Below, piece after piece: positions 31,334-42,076 of a DNA stretch of 64,000 nucleotides (within the stretch, counting starts at the first letter, position 1; each line of letters begins with the position of its first letter). Both the position numbers and the translations under genes were made by a program. The notes beneath the pieces were generated by a model. That model had not been told where the DNA came from and searched no databases. It was given only the letters and a program-made list of their open reading frames with translations. Location: assembly GCA_020975725.1 (NCBI GenBank), contig QXJR01000025.1, forward strand, positions 277,777 through 341,776. Direction: 5' to 3'. This stretch comes from Picocystis sp. L7. Lineage: Eukaryota > Chlorophyta > Picocystophyceae > Picocystales > Picocystaceae.

Positions 31334-33117
31334 GAATGTAGTTTACCTCGTGGGGGGAACGGGGGGAACCTCCAAACCTCCCTTGGGTTTGATTCCCATT
31401 GATCCACTTTCTCCCTGGACGCTCCCTGACTTCTGTCCTCTGGGATCCACTTTGATCCATGTGGACACGCTGGGACTTCTGGGGTAACCGGTCTCGGAAG
31501 ACGTCCTCGGAAATTCCGAACCGTGGGAATGGCCAACCCAACACTAAATCTTCACGTAAATCCCACAGCCATCCATCCCCAACAAGGTGTTAACGTTTGT
31601 AAAGTCGGAGGGAACTCGGGTCGAACGGGGTGGGCTTGGCCTCCGTGGATCGTCCAAGGGAATCGGACAAGGGAGTTCCTTCTCTTTCGGCTTCGAGAAA
31701 AGGATGGGGATAGTCGAGGTCATTGGTGCGACACGGTGGTACCGAATGTCCGGACGGAGCCCCGGTCAAAAGGCACGTTTCAAAAGGAGGTTAAAAAATT
31801 TATGGACCAAGTATAGATGGCCTTTGGTTGGCACAACGCAAAACATGGGACCATAGAAGGCCGGCGACGATTGCCATTCAACAGTGTAGCTCCGCCTATA
31901 GTCGCATTAACTTCACACTCATCGATGATGAGCATTGGCCAATCCCAAGCCCGACTGATAATGTACATCCAAAAAAGAAGATCCTAGACCCCCCAAGGGT
32001 GGATGCCTACGTCACGGTATCGGCGTGTTGTCATCGAATGTTCGGTTATAAACCCACAAGTTGAAGAGTTGATCACTCTACTTGGCCAGCGGGGACTCGA
32101 ATACCGGCTGTGGACACAAGGCTTGCCTCAAAATGCCATGGTTCCAATAGCTATGAACCGAACTCGATGTGACATTTTAAACTTTGATCACGGTTGAATA
32201 CTTGTCAAATGTGCTTGCAAAGCCTTCTCGCCTTCTCGGCCCAATTCCTATGCATATTCAAGATTGGGGTTCCTTTAACTCCAACCTTCGCTTGATATGG
32301 CATGTGGAAGCAATTGTTTGTGTCACTTCGATCCCTTATCCTTGTGCAAATCGACGATTTGAAGTCTTGGACGAGTATCAAAGAGTCACCTCGTATCGTG
32401 GTTGGAGGAAGCCATCTTCAAAGTGCGATAGGACCACTGAGCTAGCCCTTTCAATTTGCGAGCACGCATTTAAATTGTTGCAATGCCGTGCTGATTCTTT
32501 CTATTAATCGCAACCCCAGAAACTTCGGGGCGTAACAAAATGACACGTGTTCATGTGAGAAGTACTTATGGTGAAGAGGGAGGTTTGAGTTGAGGAACTT
32601 GAACTGTTCCATTGTTGGAGCTAGCTTTGAAAGGCCAATGGGGAGGAAAATCTCTTGAAAAATGTCAAACTGACGCAACATGTGAGGACTTTGGAAAACT
32701 CCATTGCAAGCGAGCCTTTCACCATAAGACAAAGATAGATTTTCATGGAGCAAACTAGCCCTTTGTCTCTTACATGTGCACATGGGAAAAAATCATGCAT
32801 TGAAAATTGTTGCGCTTGAATTGTGTTGGAAATAAAAAACCGACAAGCCTTTCAAATATCATTGTGAAATCTTCAAGATCACGATAGTTATGCAAAGGTA
32901 AATGACAATGGATAGTATAAGAGTTCGTGTCCTCCATGAAAACCCGAAGTAAAACATCAAAATTCAATTACGTGCGATTACTGGTCGGTGTTGTGCACAG
33001 GTGTTGCGTAGTACACATACAAAGCTAAGGCGGAATAAAACTCAACATTCTCAGGGCTACCAAGCAAACATCCCAAACTCTACCAAAAACTATATCATAT
33101 CTACCACAAATGAAAGG
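31319..33117. other. Interval between expansin copies with AT-rich island
   Basis: 31319-31790 is GC-rich and would be the promoter of copy A; it has no CACGTG. From about 31800 to 33117 the DNA is clearly AT-richer than anything nearby and carries broken open frames on both strands (for example minus 32451-32783, 110 codons, and 32770-32967, 65 codons). None is recognised. It may be an old insertion or a decayed mobile element. One CACGTG lies at 32544. Confidence 0.4.
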
Positions 33118-35088
33118 TCAATTTCCAAGATCTTCACCAATAGCTTGGGTGGCCGCTGACAGTACAATCCACTGCATTACATCCGTGTTCCACTCCAGGA
33201 GCTGGTTTGTTCGCTTGGACAGCACCACCTCCCCCAGACCCTCCATCGAATGAGGATACAGGGACTCCGTGGTGCCAAACACAGGGACGTCCACACGGAC
33301 CAACTGCCGCTCCATCCATTGCCACTCCGTCCCGTTGTGGGAGGCCACCTTGGAGCCCGTCCAGTCCAACAGCGAAGAACCCTCCATCCCCACCAGGGCA
33401 TAGCGAAGCGACTCGTTCGAGCTGGCAAACACCAACCCAAGCAGGCTCTCTCCCCCCACCTCCAAAGCCTGGGGCTGTGCAAGCCCTTCTCTGGCATTCG
33501 GCAATGGGTTCGGGCGAGCATCTCCCGCCAACCGCCACCCAAGCGCCGAGGAGGAGTACTGGAGGAGCTTGCCAGAGGACAACTGGGCGTACTCCCCCAC
33601 GCCGTCCAACTGTAGAAGCACAGCGTCCGCATGGAGAAGACCCTCAAAGTGCACCGCATCACGTCCAAGGCCGGCCGCATGAGAGGCAGCGCCCGCCGTT
33701 TGCATGAGGGTCGCCACTTGATGATGGGTCAGGTCAAATGGATCCCGCAAGGGAGAGCTCTCCCGGGACCCCACCAACGGTTGTCCATGGGATGGTCTCT
33801 GGAGCGGACGTAGCACGTGGTCCACTTCCAGCACTTGGATGGATCCACACTGAATGCGCACGGGGGAAACGAGGCGGGCGTACCCGTCCAGGGTCACCTC
33901 GGCGGGGCGTTGAGGCAGCTGCAGTTCCGTCTCGTTGGACTGGACCGGGGCGCTCACCCACAGGTGGTGCCCCGAGGCGGTTTCCAGGATGGATTCCCCC
34001 AAAAAGGTACGCACCAGATGCGAAGGGGTCCAGCCACGGATCACCACGTGATAGGAGACCACCTCCTGCGCGTCTGGGGAGGATGCCCATGCCTCGGGCG
34101 TCTGACCCCTGGCGTGGGCGTGTTCTCGGATGGCCTGCGGGGAAGGCACCAGGACCAAGGCCACCCGAGACAAAGGCATTGTCTGGGTAAGATTGGTGCG
34201 CTCCAGCATGCCGGCAAAGAGATCGTACCCCATGGCGCGGAGACCCATCTCCAGGCTGCAACCCGTGCTTTGCCAGGAGAAGAAGAGATCGTTGGATTGT
34301 CTGCCCGAGTCCAAATCGAAGTTCCTTCCAAAGCCATACACACCTGCCCGCTGGGAGCGGATCACATTGCCTCGAGAACGAACGCGATTGCCATCAGAGT
34401 CAGTGATCTCAAGGCGGAGAGGTGGCTCCAGCCTGCCCGTGAGTTCAAAGGTAGCACCCCATGTCTGTCTCATTCTCAGCCACGTTCGATCATTCTCTTC
34501 GCGCACGCCAACTTTAACCTCTTTGATCTCTGCACTTCCTGCCACCCTGTACATGCGCAGTCTGATCCAGTTGTCTCGAAATTGATCGACTTGCACTTGG
34601 ATGTTTCCGGGCGGGGTGCACTCCACCTGTCGGTACCGCATGTAGAAGTTTCCCACGGAAGCCGGGGCCATCTCTTCGAAGGTCAAGGCCTGTAGATCGA
34701 CGTGATCGTCACGACACTCTGGGCACTTGTCTGTGACCACCACCTGCACCCGGGATCCGGGGTAGCATCGATTGTCGTCGCATTCCAATTCCAAGCAGGA
34801 TCCGCAGCCTTCCACGGGGCCTTGATGCTGGGGGAGTCGCACGGAGATGCCGGCCACTTTCCAATGGGGCCATTCGTCGGGGTCCAGCCGTCCGTATCCA
34901 CAGCTGCCTTCCAAGGTTCCAAAGCTGGGTGTTTGTGGATTCATGCCATCGGGTCTACCACCGTAGAAGGTGGTGTATCCTCTCCTCCATGAGGTGATGG
35001 CTTTTTGGGCCACCACGCCACGGCGGTGGTGGTGCAACCACAAGGAGATCCAGAACAGGACCAGGGACAGGTGGCGTGCACCTTCCAT
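33118..35088 (-). CDS. Expansin-like / fasciclin secreted protein, copy B
   Basis: A 656-aa protein with the same order as copy A: signal peptide, double-psi barrel, CBM63-like domain, fasciclin-like domain, C-terminal domain. It is identical to copy A by eye except for one Leu/Met change, the cassette at residues 187-234 and the C-terminus (ends AIGEDLGN). The cassette is acidic here (REEND against GKKGQ in A), and several residues (DR.W.RM, then ITDSDGN) match paralogue C better, so B seems closer to the ancestral form. Its upstream DNA is unrelated to that of copy A and has two G-boxes (35285 and 35360). The two copies may therefore be expressed under different control. Confidence 0.88.
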   Translation of the reverse strand: MEGARHLSLVLFWISLWLHHHRRGVVAQKAITSWRRGYTTFYGGRPDGMNPQTPSFGTLEGSCGYGRLDPDEWPHWKVAGISVRLPQHQGPVEGCGSCLELECDDNRCYPGSRVQVVVTDKCPECRDDHVDLQALTFEEMAPASVGNFYMRYRQVECTPPGNIQVQVDQFRDNWIRLRMYRVAGSAEIKEVKVGVREENDRTWLRMRQTWGATFELTGRLEPPLRLEITDSDGNRVRSRGNVIRSQRAGVYGFGRNFDLDSGRQSNDLFFSWQSTGCSLEMGLRAMGYDLFAGMLERTNLTQTMPLSRVALVLVPSPQAIREHAHARGQTPEAWASSPDAQEVVSYHVVIRGWTPSHLVRTFLGESILETASGHHLWVSAPVQSNETELQLPQRPAEVTLDGYARLVSPVRIQCGSIQVLEVDHVLRPLQRPSHGQPLVGSRESSPLRDPFDLTHHQVATLMQTAGAASHAAGLGRDAVHFEGLLHADAVLLQLDGVGEYAQLSSGKLLQYSSSALGWRLAGDARPNPLPNAREGLAQPQALEVGGESLLGLVFASSNESLRYALVGMEGSSLLDWTGSKVASHNGTEWQWMERQLVRVDVPVFGTTESLYPHSMEGLGEVVLSKRTNQLLEWNTDVMQWIVLSAATQAIGEDLGN

Positions 35089-35103
35089 GATCCAAAAACG
35101 CGA
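33164..35103. repeat. 1.94-kb duplicated block, copy B
   Basis: Partner of 29394-31333. The left limit is at ACAATCCACTGC (33164) and the right limit is in CCAAAAACGCGA just upstream of the start codon. Outside these points the two loci show no similarity. Confidence 0.9.
34394..34525 (-). other. Divergent cassette of copy B (CBM63-like domain)
   Basis: Counterpart of 30624-30755. It encodes the same 48-residue region, with 23 amino-acid differences from copy A and no length change. Confidence 0.88.
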
Positions 35104-36863
35104 AAATCATCTCCATGGATCACGTCCATCCATCCCAAACGTGCCACCATCCTGGTTCCTTGGAAGAGACGAGCTGTAGCGCCTGCAGGCGGCAGGGCGG
35201 ATGGGCACCTCTTCCTCTCGCGAGTGACCGTTGGCGAAGGGGGATGGACAAGGAAGAGAAGGGGGGGGAGAGGGGGGTTCGCGTCACGTGAGCCGCCAAA
35301 CTTCCGTTTTCTTGGACGGTGCGACGATACGTGTCCCTCGAACGGTCCCAGACGGAACCCACGTGACTTAACCTTCCGTAAATCGCGAAGGGCAGGGGCG
35401 ACGAGGGGGAGGTTAACTCGGCTCGGGCGTGGGTGAAATGGGAGGGGACCGGCGGGTCCGAGGCGGGATTGGAAGGAACGAGAGTTGGGAGCGGGAAGGG
35501 ATGGAAACCGTTTGCATGCATGTGCAAGGGCAAGCAGAGCCGTGTTCCGTGCGTGGAAGGGTCGCACGGGAACCACATGGGATCGATGCAGCAGCGAAGT
35601 GGGTGGAGAGGGACGTGTGGACGGTCCAAGACGTGGTCCTGTCCGTCCGTCGGTGCACCGTGGCACTGGAAAAGGCAGGCGACGAAGCGAAGCGGACCGT
35701 GGACGAGGCGTCGCATCGGACACGCTCGCCTGCCGAACGCACGCATGGGAAGAGGAGGCGCGGGCATCGAAAGAGAGCTTCCAGCGCTCTCCTTCGATCC
35801 ACGAGGCACAGACCACCTCCGTTCCCGCCAAAACTCCAGCCATCCAGCACGGTCCGTCTCGCAGGGGGTCTTCCCCGTGTGGGTCGATCGCGGATAAACA
35901 TCGCGTTAACTTCGATGGCCCTGAGAAATTCGCAGTGTATGGCCACGCTTAACTTCGCCCGGTTCGAACTTAACCACGAGTGGGTCGCTGATGGGAGGCG
36001 CGAAGAAGACCGTCCATTCGAATGCTTGAACGTGGGGTCGGGGTGGATCTCCCCCCGGAGCCCTCGGAAGGTCCGAGACCGATCGTCCCCATCGGACGGT
36101 TCGAAGACGATCTCATGTCGAAGGTCCATCGCCACCGTTGTTCGGAGTCGAACCTCGGATAAGACCGAATGCCAGGGGACCCTCCCTCTGGATCCCCAGG
36201 GACGGTCTTTCATGGATCCAATTCGTGAACTTGCTCCTAAACTCCGGATGGTTAACTCTTTCAGAAGAAGAAAAACATGGAAAGGCACCCATGGACCTTT
36301 CATGCATCCCAATTCAATCCTGAAAGGGCCAGGCAGCGGGCGATGATCGTGTTTCCAACATGCACGGATCCTTACATCCCATGCAGATCTCCCGGCAAGT
36401 GAACATGATGCCTGCATCATGCCAGTGACACGGCGGACGGTGACATGCTGGTGCTGTGTTTGTGCCAACGGAAAGGGTGCGATAATACAGGTGCTGCATG
36501 TTCCATCCTGGCAGATTGGGCATGCACCAGTATGGCCAATGCACACCCGGTGCGAGGGAGGTTCGGTAGGCCGCGAAAGGTTTGACGATCAGAGCTCACT
36601 CCCCGGTTCACATTCTCGATGGCTAGTGCGCGCGCAACAGCAAAGACGGTGCATGATCGCAACCCTCAAAGAGCAGGTTGGTGGTGCAGCATGTTCAAAG
36701 ATGGCAGATACTTCAATTTACTCCTCGTAAAATACATTTCAAGGCAAAGCAAAACAAACCTGGATTGCTGCTCCCTGCAAAAATTTGGGACATGCCCTCG
36801 TCGCTAAAAATGCCATTGTCAAGCTTGAAAAACCATCTGTCCGCCACTGCCAGAAAAAGCAGT
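35089..36863. promoter_or_regulatory. GC-rich upstream region of expansin copy B
   Basis: 35089 to ~36150 is GC-rich, with CACGTG at 35285-35290 and 35360-35365, and is the likely promoter of copy B. Very long open frames cover it on both strands (plus 35429-36346, 305 codons; minus 35413-36546, 377 codons). They overlap each other and have no recognisable domain, so I do not call a gene. The Lys/Arg- and Glu-rich middle of the plus frame is the only part that looks protein-like. 36350-36863 is AT-richer 3' DNA of the next gene. Confidence 0.4.
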
Positions 36864-38861
36864 CTAAACCCTCAGCAATCTACGATTGCTTCCACCAAGC
36901 TGAGCGATGCTGGCACTCACGTTCTCAGGTGAACTCGTGGCCAAGGACAAGAGGACCCACGTTTCCGTTGCACTGGACCACTCCAGGATTTCCCTGTTCC
37001 AAGGTGCAACGGCGATCTTAACCTCGCCTTGTACGGGGTACACGTAAAGGTCCTGGAGATCCCCATGCACTTGTATGGTTTGTCGCTCGGGTAGAGGCGT
37101 CAATTCTATCCACTCTTCACCGTCAAGGCGAGCGATGTGAATTGGAACGCTTCCGCCGCCTTCCTTTGTCTCCAATGGAGTGATGGCCACCAAAGCTCCG
37201 TCCAAGGTCTCAAACAAAAGGGCGGGTTCCCTCTGTCCGCTGATGGTGACTTCGCCTAGGAATACAACCGGCGGTGTTTCGGGGCTTGATTCCTCCAGGG
37301 ACTCACGTAGATCATACCACTGCAAGGAGTCTGGAGTGTATCTCAAGATCTTCTCATCGGGCAGAATTGCAAAATCAGAGAAGCCGCCGATCTGGAAGAC
37401 AATCGCATCCTCAAAGAGCTCACCTTGGTAAAGTACTCCTTTACTGCCGAGACCTAGTGCGGTGCATGCCCTCCCTGCAACCAGCGTAAGATCTACAAGC
37501 CCAGAATCACCATCCTGGCCGTTGTTGGAAGGTTCATCTACGACTCTTGTAGTCAGACCGAGTGTGGGTTGCACGTGCCCATCTTGGTCGCTGGGTTGAA
37601 GGAGACTATCCACAGCAATGATGCCTGCTTTGGGACACACCTGCTTGAACGGATCTGTCACAGCTGCAATGCCATCAAACAGGACATCGTCTGCGCTTTC
37701 AGGGAGAGAAGGAGCACTGCCCTCGTTCACCTTACCAGAGATGCGCACAGGCACTCTCGCAAGTGTTTCAAGTACAGTGTCGCCGCTGAAAACCCGTGAA
37801 ATCTTTAGGGAATCGATGTACGTAGTGAGTACGTGATATGAAACAACTTCTCTTGCTTCCTCAGACTGGAGGAATGGTTCCATGTCCAGACCCTTGCTCT
37901 CAACATACTTTTCAATCACATCGTCTGGAACGGCAAGGAGTGTTGCAGCAGATCGCCCGCCAAAATTGTCTGGAAGCTGCACCTCCTTCAACATGTCAGC
38001 AAACAGGGCAAAACCGTTTGCTCGGAGCTCGGCTACCATGTTGCATTCGTTCGGGGCTTGTGCAAAGTCGTCAACAGCAACTGAAGCGTTGTTAAGGACA
38101 CTTGATGTGCTCATAGTCGCGTCAAAGTTTGTGCCAGCATCGAACTCTCCGGTTTTGCGGTCGTATACGCTGCCTTCCGAAACCACTGTGTTGCCACTTG
38201 AATCGGTGACTTTAAAGCTCATTGGAGTGTCGATATATCCATTCAACTCAAATGAGGCCCCCCAGGTTTTCTTCATGCGCACCCAGCTGCGATCGGGTCC
38301 GGCGACTTCGACGGATTCAATCTCTGCATTACCAGCCACGTGATACATCCTCCCTCTCATCCATGTTCCTGTCAGGCCGTCTAGCTGGACTCTCATGCTG
38401 CCTGGTGGGGTGCATTCCACCTGTCTGTATTTCATGTAGAAGTTCCCGGCAGATTCTGGCCCAATTTCTTCAAAGATCAGTGCTTGCAAGTCAAAGTGGC
38501 CCTCTCGACATTCGGGACATTTGTCTGTCACAACGACCATCACGCTTTCCCCGGAGTAGCACCTGTCATCATCGCACATGACCTCGTAGCAAGATCCACA
38601 GCCTTCCACCGTCCTTCCATGGTCGGGTACACGAACGGAGAGGCCCGCCACTGCCCAGTAGGGCCATTCATCACGGTCCAATCTTCCATAGCCACAGCTG
38701 CCTTCTTTCGTCCCGAAGCTGTACGAAGTAGGACTCATCCCGTCCGGTGCACCCCCATAAAAGGTGGTGTATCCATCTTGCCAGTCGGAGATTGCTTTGT
38801 AAGCCTGGGCTGTGGCGGCGGCCCACCCCACCAGGACGGCCAAGAGTCCTTTTCTCGTCAT
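36864..38861 (-). CDS. Expansin-like / fasciclin secreted protein, paralogue C
   Basis: A 665-aa secreted paralogue of copies A and B, much more diverged. Signal peptide about 1-20. The double-psi barrel has GYTTFYGG, CGYGRLD, EGCGSCYE, VVVTDKCPEC and HFDL, so the usual expansin HFD triad is intact here. A CBM63-like domain has DRSWVRMKKTWGASFEL and TDSSGN. A fasciclin-like domain has LLAVPDDVIEKY, REVVSYHVL and FDGIAAV..., and the C-terminal extension matches A and B in layout. It serves as outgroup: its cassette region is more like B than A. Wall loosening plus adhesion is inferred from the families. Upstream DNA has no CACGTG noticed. Confidence 0.88.
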   Translation of the reverse strand: MTRKGLLAVLVGWAAATAQAYKAISDWQDGYTTFYGGAPDGMSPTSYSFGTKEGSCGYGRLDRDEWPYWAVAGLSVRVPDHGRTVEGCGSCYEVMCDDDRCYSGESVMVVVTDKCPECREGHFDLQALIFEEIGPESAGNFYMKYRQVECTPPGSMRVQLDGLTGTWMRGRMYHVAGNAEIESVEVAGPDRSWVRMKKTWGASFELNGYIDTPMSFKVTDSSGNTVVSEGSVYDRKTGEFDAGTNFDATMSTSSVLNNASVAVDDFAQAPNECNMVAELRANGFALFADMLKEVQLPDNFGGRSAATLLAVPDDVIEKYVESKGLDMEPFLQSEEAREVVSYHVLTTYIDSLKISRVFSGDTVLETLARVPVRISGKVNEGSAPSLPESADDVLFDGIAAVTDPFKQVCPKAGIIAVDSLLQPSDQDGHVQPTLGLTTRVVDEPSNNGQDGDSGLVDLTLVAGRACTALGLGSKGVLYQGELFEDAIVFQIGGFSDFAILPDEKILRYTPDSLQWYDLRESLEESSPETPPVVFLGEVTISGQREPALLFETLDGALVAITPLETKEGGGSVPIHIARLDGEEWIELTPLPERQTIQVHGDLQDLYVYPVQGEVKIAVAPWNREILEWSSATETWVLLSLATSSPENVSASIAQLGGSNRRLLRV

Positions 38862-41800
38862 GGATTGGTCCTCTTCACCGTCCGAGTGACGGCTTGGGAT
38901 GCGCCTCCGCTTCCTGCAGTATCCCTTTCGCGTGAATGTGCGCGCGTGTTGTCTGCTGCTCGAGCAATTCTGAGCTCATCAGGATGGGTGGACACAGTGG
39001 AACCCTCTCTTAGAGGTGGGGCTGGAGGAGAATGGGGTGAGTTGGACCGCCCCCTGTCCTTTTCACCAGGGGGAGATTAACTACGAAAGGGAAAACCCAC
39101 CGGGGTGACAGGGGAGAACCGACGGGGGCTGGGGCGAGAGGACGGTTCGAACATTCGAACGGACGCGCTCCTCCGCGGTTTCCCGGGTGGAACGAGAAGA
39201 TCGGGCCTAGAGTCCTGGGGAGGGATCGGACCCCGACTTGCGAAGCGCAGAGGACCGCGTCCCCCTGAGGTGGGGGTTCGTGGAGGCCACGAATTCAAAC
39301 CCTCAAACGGGATCGCCCCCCGGGCCCAGGGGAACGGCATGGCCGTTGCTTGGGCGGAGGCGGGTGCCACATCGCCCCATTCTCCTCTGGGGGCGATGGA
39401 AGTGCTGGCCCATCCATCGCACGAATCCCCCAAACTTTCGGTGAAGGAGACCGGGGACCGCAAAGGACGTTCTCTGCCAGCGTGGCTCGCCCTCGGGAGT
39501 GGCGAACACCAGAACGTGCCCTCTGGATGGCTCACACAAACCACACAGTTGTGGAGGGACAGGACAACGTGCAAGTGCGGCTGCAGCATGATCGAGTGGC
39601 GTTCGATGTGCTGCAGACCGAACATAGCAGAGGTCTGTAGTGTGGAAGGCTTGAAATCCCCGAAAAAAAGGCGGGAAAAAACGGTCCACCCGGACAGGAA
39701 CACGCGAGGACAGCTGGATGACAGCCTGGACACCCGATACTTGGAGTACAGCCGGGCTTGCACTTGGATGGCGAACAACCTGTACCAACACCAGCACATA
39801 AAACGATGAAATCCAGGCCAAGGCACTCCACGCGACCCACCAAACCTTCCGCAAAGAAGCTCGATCTCGTGCAGACGGCACGTTGCAAACACCCTTGAAG
39901 CAACATTGCCGGAATATGCATCTGGCACCTGTGTAGGGAGAGCGGGTACAGACAGTGGACGGGTGCAAGAAAGGATGTCTTCCAGTCTGCTTTGGACGGT
40001 GCAGCAGGCGAATCGTGATTCTGGGTGGTCCAAACGGTAAGTGCGTGCTAGATCGGACATTTTCAAGGGTACATGCAACGAGGCACACCTGAAACGGCAC
40101 CCTTGCAGACACTGTGTGTATTCGATTCCAAGCTTTGAAGATACCTCAGCAGGTCCAGTCTGAAACATCTGATCGAGCAGGTCGTTCCACACGCAGCGCA
40201 CTCAGCATGTGGTCAACTGGTCCCCATCGATCGGTCCAGCCTGAAAACTCCCACGGTTCCCATCGAAATGAATGAATTGTTTTGAGGCATTGCGTTTTTG
40301 ATTGGGAAAATGACACTGATTGTCTAGGGTATGTTGGTGCTCTTCTTTCTTTAAGCCCGGCAAAAAATTGTGTCTGATGGCGCCCAAAAGAAATGTTGCC
40401 CCCTTGCTCCCTCCAGAGTCCAACTTTGAAGCTTTCGAACGGTGCTTTTTCTGCGGCCATGGAAAGGCACTTTCGGTCGTCTAGAACGTTGTTCGGATCA
40501 TCTGAAGCAAGGATTGCATGTCTCCTTGTCAAAATCTTGCAGGAAAATCTAGCTGATTGCATCTGTTTCTCGAGATCTATGCCCAGCAAACCTGTGGATC
40601 TTTCCCGAGCGATGCATGCTTCGAATGGCACCGACCGTCTTGGTCAGCATCAGCAGTAGTTTGAGACAACCCCTTCTTGTTTATTCGCGTGTGACAAGTG
40701 TACTTCCGGAGAGGTTTGTCATCAGTGCGGTACATTGAAAGCAGCAACAAAGCTTGCAAGTTTGCTTGCAAGGTAAAGTGTGGACACGTGCCTGGTACAC
40801 TTCTCCTAGATGCTTGGTGCCATATTCGAAGATGCGACACCTGCCACTGCATGTGAATCCCTCAAGCAGGAATCCAAAGAGAGGGTACTATCAAGTGATT
40901 TCGTTGGCAAGGGATAAGGACATCCACCCCTGTTCCATCCATCGAATCTGAAAAAGTGCGGCTGTTTCACGCATCATGATTGGTATTGCATGGTACTCTC
41001 GGTCAAGCCACCGTGCACATCTCTGTGCCACACTTACGATTGAGTAGTTTGGGGCTTTGGTAGGTACCAAATGATAAGAAGTAGTGCCCAAGACTCCAGT
41101 CCAGAAGCAAGGACACATGCATTGGACTGCACTGTACATGGACAAGGGAAGCTCAACTGTTGTCATTCCCATAGTGTATTTTGGCGAGACCATACTTGCT
41201 CAGTCTGCACCTTTGTGTGGTACTATGTTTGCGATCAATGCCAGTGGGAATACCCAATTTCCTTGGGGCTGCAGGCTTGAATTCCACACATGTTTACACT
41301 CGATTTTGCGAAAGCCAAGACGCAGTTATTTTACTTGCACCCAAACATGCCAGACTTTTGACCCAGATGAACATCTCTCGGAAGAATACAATGGACAAGG
41401 CATTGCCTTCTCTAACTACGGAGCAGCAGCAAATGGGAATGACGCCGTTGCTGTTTGGCACGTTTCCCAGCTCACCCAGTCCTTTAATAAGTTGCAAAGT
41501 GGTACAAAGCCTAAGAGATAGCATTGTTGGTTCCCAGACGAGTCAACCCAGGATAGATAGCATAGCTCGTAGCAAGCATTCTTCTTGTTGGGATACGCAC
41601 CCAGGTACCACGGAGATCCACCTGAGACCTAGTCCATGCCGTCGCTTTGCTCATTACAAATGCAGAGGGTGGACACACAAAACTCCTGGGGACTGGACAA
41701 ATGGATTGCACCGGGATTTCATTGAAGTTCTGCTGAATCTTCTGCTGCACCTGTGAGTAATTCGTAAACTTCGTTGGTGTAGCCTCAATCGCACAGTTGT

Positions 41801-42076
41801 TGTTGTGACACTTCACCTTGATCGTAAAATTTAAGAAAACGGGTGATGCAAGACCGGTCCGATTGCAAGAATACCAGTATATATTAACGCAGAGTCTTCC
41901 ACAGTTTTGCCTGTTGCCCTATGTGGTCGACTCCAGCTTCACAAACAAAATCTTGCGTAGAACGAGAAACGGTCGTTTACGCAATAAAATATCGCATCCA
42001 CGCCAAACAGGTTACAAGGTAGAGAGAGGCATATTCTCTCAATCACAATGTTTCCCAGTATTGTCCAACATCTCCT
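38862..42076. other. 3.2-kb intergenic region, no firm gene
   Basis: 38862-39400 is GC-rich (promoter of paralogue C). 39340-40660 has coding-like pieces on both strands (plus 39105-39809 and 40393-40659; minus 39077-40201 and 40146-40631), and a GTAAGT donor-like site near 40050. A spliced gene is possible but strand and structure are unclear. 41084-41521 (plus, 145 codons, several Cys and Trp) looks protein-like but is unrecognised. The rest is AT-richer and shows nothing. Confidence 0.35.
41084..41521 (+). CDS. Hypothetical 145-aa protein (tentative)
   Basis: An uninterrupted frame with Cys-rich, polar content (eight Cys, several Trp, an NASGN sequon-like site). It has no recognisable domain or signal peptide. 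It overlaps a second plus-strand frame (41181-41756) and minus-strand frames, so it may be chance. It lies in a long gap between two minus-strand genes. Confidence 0.2.
   Translation: MPKTPVQKQGHMHWTALYMDKGSSTVVIPIVYFGETILAQSAPLCGTMFAINASGNTQFPWGCRLEFHTCLHSILRKPRRSYFTCTQTCQTFDPDEHLSEEYNGQGIAFSNYGAAANGNDAVAVWHVSQLTQSFNKLQSGTKPKR

Noticed and set aside
30624-34525. Diversity-generating retroelement as cause of the expansin cassette
   Set aside because: The size is similar to a DGR variable region, but no reverse transcriptase or template repeat is seen and changes are not limited to adenines.
35413-36546. Long overlapping frames on both strands (377 and 305 codons)
   Set aside because: GC-rich DNA with few stops, no domain, and mutual overlap; treated as promoter DNA.
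39077-40660. A firm spliced gene between paralogue C and the trypsin
   Set aside because: Coding-like pieces occur on both strands and any exon chain needs hand-picked junctions; left as a note only.
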